DNA from: Nitrospira sp.
Lineage (GTDB): Bacteria > Nitrospirota > Nitrospiria > Nitrospirales > Nitrospiraceae
Direction: 5' to 3'
NCBI GenBank assembly: GCA_005116965.1
Contig: SWDG01000006.1
Coordinates: 909,259 to 941,564, forward strand
Length of the DNA: 32,306 bases
Each line of letters starts with the position of its first letter. The first letter of the stretch is position 1. Made by a program: the position numbers and the translations under genes. Positions 1 to 7,926 of this stretch are shown in pieces. The notes under the pieces were generated by a model. It ran no database searches. It saw only the letters and a list, made by a program, of their open reading frames with translations, and was not told where the DNA came from.

Positions 1-2
1 GG

Positions 3-446
3 TTGACGAGCCGTGTCCTGCACCAGCGGCTGCCGATTCATGCGTGGAACGGAATGAATTGGGCACTGTCTTGGGTCCGGCGTGACGTCAATCGCGTGCT
101 TCCGCTGATGCAGCTGCCGAATGGTCCGTTTCGGAAATGGATGCCGGATCGTTGGCAAGGCATTAAGACCTGCAATCTTTCGGCATGGCGGACAGACTTG
201 ATCCGTGTGAATGGACTGGACGAATCCTACGAAGGATGGGGGCTGGAAGATTCCGACTTGGTTATTCGGTTACTCCATGCCGGCGTGAAACATAAGAATG
301 CGCGCTTTGCTGCGACCGTGTTCCATTTATGGCATCCCGAGCAGGATCGCATGCGGCTGCCGGCTAATCAGAAACGGCTGGATGATCTGTTGCGATCGAC
401 AACTGTGCGAGCCGCCATTGGTCTGGATCAGGGTGGTGGTCTCTGA
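3..446 (+). CDS. Glycosyltransferase, C-terminal part (cut by window edge)
   Basis: This is the C-terminal end of a sugar transferase, probably GT2-like with a galactosyltransferase-type C-terminal region. The frame is open to the left edge, so the first Met-like codon at 3 is not the true start. The visible signature is 'GLDESYEGWGLEDSDL' followed by 'HLWHPE'. In this family the acidic ED/D cluster and a trailing His-containing motif lie near the metal and acceptor site. The stop overlaps the ATG of the following heptosyltransferase by 1 nt (TGATG), which suggests one transcript for surface polysaccharide or LPS assembly. The nucleotide-sugar-binding N-terminus is outside the window, so the sugar specificity cannot be given. 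Confidence 0.75.
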   Translation: MTSRVLHQRLPIHAWNGMNWALSWVRRDVNRVLPLMQLPNGPFRKWMPDRWQGIKTCNLSAWRTDLIRVNGLDESYEGWGLEDSDLVIRLLHAGVKHKNARFAATVFHLWHPEQDRMRLPANQKRLDDLLRSTTVRAAIGLDQGGGL

Positions 447-1615
447 TGTCGACGGGCGATGCGCTCTGTGATGAGAGTGCTGGTGATGAAATGAAGCGGG
501 ACATACGCCGCATACTGATTGTGTGTACACGCCGGATCGGAGATGTCCTGTTGGCGACGCCGGTTGTGCGATCGCTCAAGCGCGCCTATTCGGAAGCCGT
601 CATCGACATGCTTGTATTTGAAGGAACGCAAGATGTTGTGGCCGCAAACCCAGACATCCATCGAATCTGGACGATCGCCGAACGCCCGGTGATTGGTCCT
701 CATCTGGAATTGCTGTGGTCGCTCTGGCGTCGATACGACCTGGCCTTGTCGGTCTTGGCCGGAGACCGCCCGACTATTCATACCTGGGTGGCAGGACGAT
801 ATTGTGTGGGCACTCTATTAGATGACAGTAAATCGTGGTGGAAACGAAGGTTGCTCGATGAATGGGTAGCGTTTGACAATATCCATACCCATACCGTCGT
901 CATGAATCTCCGGTTGCTCGCCTCGTTAAATATCGAACCGCATAGAACCCCTGTCGTCAGTTGGAGTCGTGAAGATGAAAAAGCCATTCACGACGTATAT
1001 CCAGGAATGAATGGCGCTCCTCGATATGTCGTACTGCATATCTCGCCAAAATTCGCATACAAAACCTGGACGACATCCGGTTGGGTTGCCCTTGGACGGT
1101 GGTTAGCGGATCAGGGAATGACGGTAATTGTGACGGGAGGGGTGTCTGATCAACAAACCTCCTGTGAGCAGGTGATTCATGGGCTATCCGATGCGGTAAA
1201 TCTGGTTGGTCAGGCAACGTTGCCGGCGCTTGGCTATTTGCTCAGTCGCGCGGCCTTGTACGTCGGAACAGATACTGCTGTCAGTCACATGGCGGCGGCT
1301 GTGGGTGTGCCGACCGTCGTGTTGTTTGGGCCATCGAATCCGGTAAAGTGGGGGCCCTGGCCGAAAGATTTTCCTGAAACGGTGCAAAGCCCATGGCGAA
1401 GACAAGGGTCGCAGCGACAGGGAAATGTGTTTCTGCTCCAAGGGGAAGGGGATTGCGTGCCGTGTCTTGGGGAAGGCTGCGACCGCCACATCAATAGTCT
1501 GAGCGATTGCCTACAGAGATTGTCAATCGGTCGTGTGATTGCAGCAGCTGAGGCAATGCTCTTGAATGAACACGATCGGACGTGGAGTGTGGGAGCGGAG
1601 GTCTCTCAATCGTGA
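446..1615 (+). CDS. GT9-family heptosyltransferase (RfaF/WaaF-like)
   Basis: This probable ADP-heptose:LPS heptosyltransferase would act at the inner face of the inner membrane in LPS core assembly. It has the GT9 layout: an N-terminal Rossmann half opening with 'ILIVCTRRIGDVLLATPV' (about residues 22-39), and a C-terminal half with 'GTDTAVSHMAAAVGVPTV' and 'LFGPSNP', the typical donor-binding segment. At 389 aa it is slightly longer than the family norm because of a 15-residue N-terminal extension. An alternative start is the ATG at 491, just before MKRDIRR. The chosen ATG at 446 overlaps the preceding stop. Cysteines near the C-terminus (CVPCLGEGC) resemble the Cys-rich tail of many GT9 members. 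The exact acceptor is unknown. Confidence 0.85.
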   Translation: MSTGDALCDESAGDEMKRDIRRILIVCTRRIGDVLLATPVVRSLKRAYSEAVIDMLVFEGTQDVVAANPDIHRIWTIAERPVIGPHLELLWSLWRRYDLALSVLAGDRPTIHTWVAGRYCVGTLLDDSKSWWKRRLLDEWVAFDNIHTHTVVMNLRLLASLNIEPHRTPVVSWSREDEKAIHDVYPGMNGAPRYVVLHISPKFAYKTWTTSGWVALGRWLADQGMTVIVTGGVSDQQTSCEQVIHGLSDAVNLVGQATLPALGYLLSRAALYVGTDTAVSHMAAAVGVPTVVLFGPSNPVKWGPWPKDFPETVQSPWRRQGSQRQGNVFLLQGEGDCVPCLGEGCDRHINSLSDCLQRLSIGRVIAAAEAMLLNEHDRTWSVGAEVSQS

Positions 1616-3546
1616 AGCAAGTGACGAGCACTCTCCTTCACAGGATCGACAGTCTGCTTGGACAGATTGTGCAGGGCTATCGTTCAGTGCTTGTACTCGG
1701 GATAGAGCTTGTCCTCATTGTCGCTGCGAACCTCTCCGCGTTTGCCTTACGCTTTGATGCCAACATCCCGGTGTCCTACGATCGCATCATGTGGAGATAT
1801 CTCCCCGGTATTGTACTCGTGTTTGGGAGCAGCTTGTGGGTATTCGGAATTCAACGAGGACTATGGAGATATGTCGGTCTCCATGATTTGGGACGCATTT
1901 TCTTGGCTGCTCTTGTCGGCGCCGCTGCATTTTACGGATTGTGCCATATGGCATTGCGGTGGGCCGAATATCCGCGATCGATCATCATTTTAACCGGACT
2001 CCTCACTGGTCTCTATCTTGCCGGTATTCGCGTAATGGTGCGATGGTTCAGGGAATGGATACGGATTATTGAGCCGACCGCCAGACGAGCGCTGATCGTC
2101 GGTGCTGGGCACGCGGGCGAGTTGCTGGTAAGGGACATGTTGTCGGACGGAGGCTATAACTGCCGTCCGGTGGGGTTTGTGGATGATGATCCTATCAAAC
2201 GTCGAATGAAAATTCATGGAATCTCAGTCGTAGGAACGATCGATGATATCAAGAAGGTGGCGGAAGCGCTGGAGGTGCACGAGATCATCGTCGCCATACC
2301 GTCAGCCTCGACTATGGTGAAGCAAAAAATTCTGGCGGCTTCAGCAGGGTGCACAGCTCCGATTAAGACCCTCCCCGATGTCAAACAATTATTGCATGAT
2401 CCCGTCTCTCTGCAGCAAGTGAGACCGATGAGTTTGGACGATTTGCTGCAGCGTGAGCCCATCCAGACGGATCGCCAGGAACTATACCCTCTCATATCCG
2501 GAAAGACGTTGCTCGTCACTGGAGCAGGAGGTTCGATCGGGTCAGAGTTGTGCCGGCAAATCGCACGGTATAATCCCCAGTCGTTGGTCCTCTTCGAGCG
2601 GTATGAAAACGCTCTTCATTCACTCATGCTGGAGTTGAAGGGAGCTTTCCCAGCCGTGACGATCTTCCCTGTCATTGGAGATGTCACTGTTCCCGACCGC
2701 GTGTCGGAAGTGTTCCAACGGGCTAGACCCGATATCGTGTTTCATGCCGCGGCGCTCCGCCGGCATCAGCCGGCCATTGCGACCGCGATGGATCGAATCA
2801 GGGAGCTGAAAGTGACCGGGGCATCCACGCAGGTGATTGATGATATCTATCGCGCGATCAAGCCAGTTTCAATCGACAACGGTGTCATGGAGCAGTCCTC
2901 GAAGGCGGCTGTGGTGCCGGTGATGTTTAAATGGTCAGATGTCGGGAGTTGGGGCAGTCTGGACGAAGTGGCGGAGAAAAATAAGGCCGGCAATGTGGTG
3001 ATCGGACGAGTGGTCGATCTTGAGAGTACGCGCTCGATCGTCTATGCGGATCGGCGTGTTGTTGCAACGATCGGGTTACAAGATATGGTGGTGGTCGATA
3101 CCCCCGATGCGACGTTGGTGTGCCCCAAAGCGCGGGCGCAGGATGTGAAGAAGATCGTCGATATTCTGAAGCAGCAGCAAGCCCCTGAACATTTGGAACA
3201 CCTGACGGTTCAGCGGCCTTGGGGATCGTACACCGTGTTGGAGGAGGGGCCTGGGTTCAAAGTGAAACGCGTCACAGTGAATCCCGGAGGCCGTCTTTCG
3301 CTCCAACTCCATCGCCAACGCAGTGAGCACTGGGTTGTGATAGCTGGTACAGCGCGTGTCACGAGAGGCGTAGAAATCTTTGATTTGCAGGTCGGACAAA
3401 GTACGGCGATTCCGATGAAGACACAGCATCGACTCGAAAATCCTGGCAAAGAGATCGTGCATATCATCGAAGTACAGAACGGACCGTATCTCGGTGAGGA
3501 TGATATTGTGCGGTTTAAGGATGATTACGGACGTGCGAAAAACTGA
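1612..3546 (+). CDS. Chimera: CapD/WbpM-like membrane SDR N-half fused to ManC C-half
   Basis: This 644-aa open frame joins two proteins. Residues 1-380 match polysaccharide nucleotide-sugar dehydratases of the CapD/WbpM/FlaA1 type: four membrane segments (about 20-135), a first Rossmann motif GAGHAGE at 164, and the SDR motif GAGGSIGSE at 304. The match continues to 'FHAAAL' near residue 382 and then stops. The SDR catalytic Tyr-Lys region and the rest of that domain are absent. From about 385 the chain reads as ManC/AlgA: the end of the GDP-mannose pyrophosphorylase domain (WSDVGSWGSL at 441) and an intact type II phosphomannose isomerase cupin (from 534, with LHRQRSEH at 566-573). The nucleotidyltransferase signature is lost. 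The GTG start overlaps the upstream stop (GTGA), with GGAGG at 1597. Dehydratase and pyrophosphorylase activity are unlikely; the isomerase cupin could work. It may be a real deletion fusion or an assembly error. Confidence 0.85.
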   Translation: MKQVTSTLLHRIDSLLGQIVQGYRSVLVLGIELVLIVAANLSAFALRFDANIPVSYDRIMWRYLPGIVLVFGSSLWVFGIQRGLWRYVGLHDLGRIFLAALVGAAAFYGLCHMALRWAEYPRSIIILTGLLTGLYLAGIRVMVRWFREWIRIIEPTARRALIVGAGHAGELLVRDMLSDGGYNCRPVGFVDDDPIKRRMKIHGISVVGTIDDIKKVAEALEVHEIIVAIPSASTMVKQKILAASAGCTAPIKTLPDVKQLLHDPVSLQQVRPMSLDDLLQREPIQTDRQELYPLISGKTLLVTGAGGSIGSELCRQIARYNPQSLVLFERYENALHSLMLELKGAFPAVTIFPVIGDVTVPDRVSEVFQRARPDIVFHAAALRRHQPAIATAMDRIRELKVTGASTQVIDDIYRAIKPVSIDNGVMEQSSKAAVVPVMFKWSDVGSWGSLDEVAEKNKAGNVVIGRVVDLESTRSIVYADRRVVATIGLQDMVVVDTPDATLVCPKARAQDVKKIVDILKQQQAPEHLEHLTVQRPWGSYTVLEEGPGFKVKRVTVNPGGRLSLQLHRQRSEHWVVIAGTARVTRGVEIFDLQVGQSTAIPMKTQHRLENPGKEIVHIIEVQNGPYLGEDDIVRFKDDYGRAKN

Positions 3547-3639
3547 ACGGAAAAAGTCATACAGTCACCCCCAATAGACCTTCAACTGTACAACTTTCAG
3601 ACTTGAAGACTGTGCAACAAGAGGACTGAACGAGGAACT

Positions 3640-5040
3640 ATGGGTTTGTTTCGCGAATACGATCTGAGAGGAATTGTCGGCAGCGAATTGACCGAGGATC
3701 TAGCTGAACGGGTGGGTCGTGCCTACGCCACGTACGGCGTGACGCGTGGCGTGAAGACGATCAGCCTGGGGCGTGACGGGCGGCTCAGTTCTCCGTCCTT
3801 GCACAAGGCGCTGCTCAAGGGACTGCTCGCGGGCGGACTCGATGTGATCGATATTGGGCTTTGCACCTCACCACTCGTGTATTTTTCTTTGTTCACGCTG
3901 CCGGTCGATGGCGGTATCATGATTACTGGAAGCCACAATGCGGCGGAGTATAACGGCTTTAAGATCTGTGTCGGCAAGTCAGCCATTCATGGAGAGGAAA
4001 TCCAGGAACTTCGAAGGGTAATGGAAACAGGGGTATTCGTATCGGGGAACGGCCAGCTCTCCGCGCATCCGATTATTCCCGACTATCTGGCGTACCTCCG
4101 GAAAAGCTTCTCCCATGTTCACGCAAACCGGCTGCATGTCGTGATCGATAGTGGAAACGGCGCAGCGTCTCTGATTGCCAAACAAGCTCTTGAATTGTTG
4201 GGTTGCAAAGTGACCGGGTTGTATTGCGATCTTGACGGCCGCTTTCCTAACCACCATCCGGATCCTACGGTGCTTGAAAATCTCGCCGACCTCATGCAGG
4301 CCGTGAAAAGTCACCGGGCTGACGTAGGGATCGGATATGACGGGGATGCGGACCGAATCGGGGCGATTGATGAGCAAGGGGAGGTGCTGTGGGGTGACCG
4401 TCTGTTGGTCATCTACTCGCGTGACATCTTGTCTGTGCAACCCGGCAGTACGATCATCTCCGAAGTAAAGGCGTCACAGAGTCTTTATGATGACATCGCC
4501 AAGCGAGGCGGGCGTGGGATCATGTGGAAGACCGGACATTCGCTGATCAAGGCAAAGATGAAAGAGGAATCGGCGGTATTGGCAGGTGAAATGTCCGGAC
4601 ACATGTTTTTTGCGGATCGATATTTTGGGTACGACGATGCGGTCTATGCGTCTTGTCGGCTTGTTGAAATCCTGGCGAAGACCCAACGCCCGCTTTCCAC
4701 GTTAGTCGCTGACTTGCCCAAAACGGTGGTGACTCCAGAGATCCGGGTGGACCTTCCTGATACAGTCAAATTCGACGTCGTGGAGCGGATTCGCCTGAGA
4801 TTCTCGGAGTATTTGCGGAGCAAGCAAGGCCTTGGGCCGAGCAAGTTGGTGCTTCGGGACCTCATCACGATCGATGGTGTCCGCGGAATATTCGATGATG
4901 GATGGGGGCTCATCCGGGCCTCCAACACGCAACCAGCCTTGGTGCTCAGATTTGAGGCGACGTCCGCTGCACAGCTTAACGTCATTCGAGCGATCGTCGA
5001 GGAGGAACTCCTGGAGGCGAAACGAGCGGTTGGGTGTTAG
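3640..5040 (+). CDS. manB: Phosphomannomutase/phosphoglucomutase (AlgC/ManB type)
   Basis: Alpha-D-phosphohexomutase that interconverts mannose-6-P and mannose-1-P (and probably the glucose forms), feeding GDP-mannose and nucleotide-sugar synthesis in the cytoplasm. Its 466 aa is the normal length. It opens with 'FREYDLRGIVG', carries the phosphoserine loop as 'TGSHNAAEYNGFKI' (usual TASHNP is TGSHN here), the metal loop 'GYDGDADRIGAID', and the sugar-specificity loop 'GEMSGHMFF'. Domain 4 near the C-terminus has 'RASNTQPALVLRFEA', the phosphate-binding site. A GAGGA ribosome site precedes the ATG. It follows the CapD-ManC chimera by 93 nt, which fits mannose supply for surface glycans. The symbol manB is assigned by family; algC would be equally valid. 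Confidence 0.9.
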   Translation: MGLFREYDLRGIVGSELTEDLAERVGRAYATYGVTRGVKTISLGRDGRLSSPSLHKALLKGLLAGGLDVIDIGLCTSPLVYFSLFTLPVDGGIMITGSHNAAEYNGFKICVGKSAIHGEEIQELRRVMETGVFVSGNGQLSAHPIIPDYLAYLRKSFSHVHANRLHVVIDSGNGAASLIAKQALELLGCKVTGLYCDLDGRFPNHHPDPTVLENLADLMQAVKSHRADVGIGYDGDADRIGAIDEQGEVLWGDRLLVIYSRDILSVQPGSTIISEVKASQSLYDDIAKRGGRGIMWKTGHSLIKAKMKEESAVLAGEMSGHMFFADRYFGYDDAVYASCRLVEILAKTQRPLSTLVADLPKTVVTPEIRVDLPDTVKFDVVERIRLRFSEYLRSKQGLGPSKLVLRDLITIDGVRGIFDDGWGLIRASNTQPALVLRFEATSAAQLNVIRAIVEEELLEAKRAVGC

Positions 5041-5840
5041 TGGCTGCCACGGCCTGGCCCGATCGAATTCCCCGTGTCTCCCGCATGTGCGGCTCCGCTT
5101 TGATTGTCGTTGCCGTGTTGCTCCTGCTCTTACCTGCTGGTTCAATTAAAACGCACGCTCAAAGTGAACTCAAACATCCTTTTCAGGTCGGTGAACGGCT
5201 GACGTATGAGGTTTCTTGGCTCAATATGACAGCCGCGATTGCTGTGATGGAAGTGGTTCAGATGGAAGGACCGAACGATCGACCGGTTGCCAAGTTGGTG
5301 GGGACGGCGTCCTCAACACCGATCATCACGAAGTTCTTTCCGGTGGATAATCGAGTGGAGTCGGAGCTGGATCTGGAGACACTGGCTCCGGACCATATGA
5401 CCTTCCGTCGGCGAGAAGGGAGAAAGAAAGAAGATATCGAGTATGTCTTCCATCAAAAAGAAGGCACAGTCACGGCCCTCAGAGGAGGTGCGACGGAGTC
5501 GCTTCCTATCCCAGCCGGAACACAGGATATCATGTCATGCTTGTACTATACGCGGACGGTCTTGCCACCGAATCCGGGGGCTTCACTGAAAATGAACGTG
5601 TACCACGATAAGAAGAATCGCCCGGTCGAGGTTCTTGTCGAAGCGATCGAGACCATTGAAGGGGCCTGGGGAAAGGCGGAGACGGTCCGGGTGCTAGTGA
5701 TCATGCCGTTCCATGGGCTGTTCATGAATCAGGGTAACATCCGCGTGTGGGTTACCAATGATGACAGGAAGACTCCTCTTCGGATGAAGGCGAAGGTCGT
5801 GCTCGGGTCCATTGTCGCTGATTTGGTAGACGGCTTTTAG
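5034..5840 (+). CDS. Exported DUF3108-like protein
   Basis: A predicted exported protein of unknown function resembling the DUF3108 family. After a hydrophobic stretch (ALIVVAVLLLLLPAG) and a likely signal cleavage after THAQ, the mature part reads 'FQVGERLTYEVSWLNMTAA', the usual DUF3108 opening, and continues as an all-beta protein ending 'GSIVADLVDGF'. The GTG at 5034 overlaps the mutase stop by 7 nt. The ATG at 5085 would leave a shorter, cleaner signal peptide and is equally possible, since neither start has a strong ribosome site. Members often occur beside envelope genes, which fits the surface-sugar neighbours. No catalytic residues are recognisable. Confidence 0.65.
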   Translation: MLVAATAWPDRIPRVSRMCGSALIVVAVLLLLLPAGSIKTHAQSELKHPFQVGERLTYEVSWLNMTAAIAVMEVVQMEGPNDRPVAKLVGTASSTPIITKFFPVDNRVESELDLETLAPDHMTFRRREGRKKEDIEYVFHQKEGTVTALRGGATESLPIPAGTQDIMSCLYYTRTVLPPNPGASLKMNVYHDKKNRPVEVLVEAIETIEGAWGKAETVRVLVIMPFHGLFMNQGNIRVWVTNDDRKTPLRMKAKVVLGSIVADLVDGF

Positions 5841-5880
5841 GAAACCGCTACTCCAAAGCAAGAGTATTGAACATCGATTG

Positions 5881-5909
5881 TTGTTCGCACGGGTCAAACC
5901 CGCTATACT
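5881..5909 (+). promoter_or_regulatory. Candidate sigma70-type promoter for fbp
   Basis: A -35-like TTGTTC (5881-5886) and a good -10 TATACT (5904-5909) are 17 nt apart. The predicted transcription start (about 5916) would fall only a few bases before the fbp ATG at 5920, leaving almost no leader. Confidence 0.4.
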
Positions 5910-5919
5910 GGGCGCCATC

Positions 5920-6924
5920 ATGCGAGAATTTCCACTTACGTTAAACCGCTTTATCACTCAGAATCAGGCCTCGCATCAAGCTGCGACGGAGGAGTTCTCC
6001 GGTTTATTGACCCAGATTGGTCTGGTCGGCAAGCTCATTTCTGAAGATCTACGGCGCGCCGGGCTGATCAACATTCTTGGAACGACCGGCGACACGAACG
6101 TGCAGGGAGAAACGGTCAAAAAACTGGATGCCATTGCCAACGACGACTTCGTCAAAGTCTTTCAACACAGCGGCTATGTCTGCGCCTTAGCTTCGGAAGA
6201 AATGGAAAAGCCGATCTCAATGCCAGGCAATTGGCCGCAGGGGAAGTACATGCTGCTGTTCGATCCGCTTGATGGCTCCTCCAATACGGACAATAATATG
6301 CCGCTCGGGGCCATTTTTTCCGTGCTCAAGTATGACCGGGCTGATCGTTTGCCCACCGAAGGCGAAATGATCCGTCGAGGAACCGAACAAGTTGCGGCCG
6401 GTTACCTGCTGTACGGATCAAGCACGATGCTGGTGTACACTGTCGGGCAGGGCGTGTACGGATTTACGCTTGAACCCGGCATCGGGGAATATCTTCTCTC
6501 CCACGCGCAGGTCAGAATTCCTGACAAGGGCAAGGTCTACGCTGCCAATGAAGGAAACTATAACAAGTGGTCGGAGGGAACGAGGAAGTATGTGGATTCG
6601 CTCAAGGTCAGCGATAAGGCAACCGGTCGTCCGTACAGCGCCCGGTATTCGGGCTGTTTGGTGGCCGATGTGCATCGCCTGTTGCTCGGAGGCGGGATCT
6701 ATCTCTATCCGGGCGAAACCGATAAACCAGAAGGGAAGCTGCGACTGCTCTACGAGGCGAATCCGCTGGCCTTTGTCGTCGAACAGGCCGGGGGAAAAGC
6801 TTCAACGGGCACATCGAGAATTATGGAAGTGGAGCCGAAGAAATTGCATCAGCGCGTGCCGCTGATTATCGGGAGCCGCAGCGACGTCGAGCAAGCGGAA
6901 GCGTACATTCAGGGGAACGCCTAG
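5920..6924 (+). CDS. fbp: Fructose-1,6-bisphosphatase, class I
   Basis: Hydrolyses fructose-1,6-bisphosphate to fructose-6-phosphate in gluconeogenesis, in the cytoplasm. The 334-aa product has the class I signature region 'LFDPLDGSSNTDNNMPLG' (metal-binding Asp residues), an earlier acidic metal site 'ALASEEME', and the substrate-binding 'GCLVADVHRLLLGGGIYLYPG'. The ATG at 5920 is chosen because the protein then begins MREFPLTLNRF as in relatives. An upstream TTG at 5878 would place the likely promoter inside the gene. No clear ribosome site precedes 5920. The aldolase gene follows 42 nt downstream, so the two consecutive enzymes of triose-to-hexose synthesis are probably co-transcribed. Confidence 0.95.
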   Translation: MREFPLTLNRFITQNQASHQAATEEFSGLLTQIGLVGKLISEDLRRAGLINILGTTGDTNVQGETVKKLDAIANDDFVKVFQHSGYVCALASEEMEKPISMPGNWPQGKYMLLFDPLDGSSNTDNNMPLGAIFSVLKYDRADRLPTEGEMIRRGTEQVAAGYLLYGSSTMLVYTVGQGVYGFTLEPGIGEYLLSHAQVRIPDKGKVYAANEGNYNKWSEGTRKYVDSLKVSDKATGRPYSARYSGCLVADVHRLLLGGGIYLYPGETDKPEGKLRLLYEANPLAFVVEQAGGKASTGTSRIMEVEPKKLHQRVPLIIGSRSDVEQAEAYIQGNA

Positions 6925-6966
6925 ATACTCAGGTATGTGGTACTGTGATGTTGTTGGGAGGGAGCT

Positions 6967-7890
6967 ATGAGAGACCGGGTTCAAGAAATTCTGAGTTGGT
7001 ACGGGAGTGATAACGCGGGGACTAAGACCAACATCGCGCGTCTACTCCGGTCAGGTAAGTTGGCGGGGACCGGCAAGTTGGTCATTTTACCGGTGGATCA
7101 AGGATTCGAGCATGGGCCGGCGAGGAGTTTTGCGCCGAACCCATCCGGTTATAATCCGCACTATCACTTTCAGCTCGCGATTGATGCCGGATGTAATGCC
7201 TATGCTGCCCCACTGGGGTTTCTGGAAGCCGGGGTCAATGAGTTTGCGGGCCAGATTCCCCTCATTCTCAAACTCAACAACCACGATGTGCTGCATGATG
7301 AGAAGGATCCATTGCCTTCAGTCACTGGTAGTGTGAGGGATGCTCTTCGGTTGGGTTGTTCGGCCGTTGGGTTCACGATCTATCCCGGTTCGTCCCATTG
7401 CAATGCCATGTATGAGCAATTGCAGGCGATTGCCGAGGAAGCGAAAGACAGTGGCCTTGCGGTGGTCGTGTGGTCCTATCCGCGAGGGTCGGTGTTGAGC
7501 AAAGAGGGTGAGACGGCGATGGACGTGGTTGCCTATGCGGCGCAGATTGCGGCTCAATTGGGCGCACATATTATCAAGGTAAAATTGCCGACTGCGCATT
7601 TGGAACAGGCTGCGGCCAAGAAGGTGTATGAATCGACGCAAATTCCAATCAAGACTCTGGCGGAACGAGTGAAGCACGTCGTCCAGAGTTCGTTCGATGG
7701 TCGTCGGATCGTCATCTTTTCGGGCGGGGCCAAGAGCGAGGATAAGAACGTATTCGAAGAAGCTCGAGCCATTCGCGATGGTGGAGGCTTTGGCTCGATC
7801 ATCGGTCGGAATTCATTCCAGCGTCCAAAGGCGGAGGCGACCGAGTTTCTTCACACGATCATGGGGATTTACAGCGGCGAGATTAAGTAA
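6967..7890 (+). CDS. fbaB: Fructose-bisphosphate aldolase, class I (DhnA/FbaB type)
   Basis: Reversible aldol cleavage of fructose-1,6-bisphosphate through a lysine Schiff base, so no zinc is needed. The 307-aa protein has the archaeal/bacterial class I pattern: 'LPVDQGFEHGP' near the N-terminus, 'HIIKVKLPT' with the likely Schiff-base Lys, 'VIFSGGAKSED' and 'GSIIGRNSFQRP' as phosphate-binding loops. A strong ribosome site (GGGAGGGAG) precedes the ATG. It sits directly after fbp, the next step in gluconeogenesis, as expected for an autotroph making hexoses from trioses. Confidence 0.93.
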   Translation: MRDRVQEILSWYGSDNAGTKTNIARLLRSGKLAGTGKLVILPVDQGFEHGPARSFAPNPSGYNPHYHFQLAIDAGCNAYAAPLGFLEAGVNEFAGQIPLILKLNNHDVLHDEKDPLPSVTGSVRDALRLGCSAVGFTIYPGSSHCNAMYEQLQAIAEEAKDSGLAVVVWSYPRGSVLSKEGETAMDVVAYAAQIAAQLGAHIIKVKLPTAHLEQAAAKKVYESTQIPIKTLAERVKHVVQSSFDGRRIVIFSGGAKSEDKNVFEEARAIRDGGGFGSIIGRNSFQRPKAEATEFLHTIMGIYSGEIK

Positions 7891-7926
7891 CGCCCCATGC
7901 AGTATTGATACGAGCGAAATGGCACC

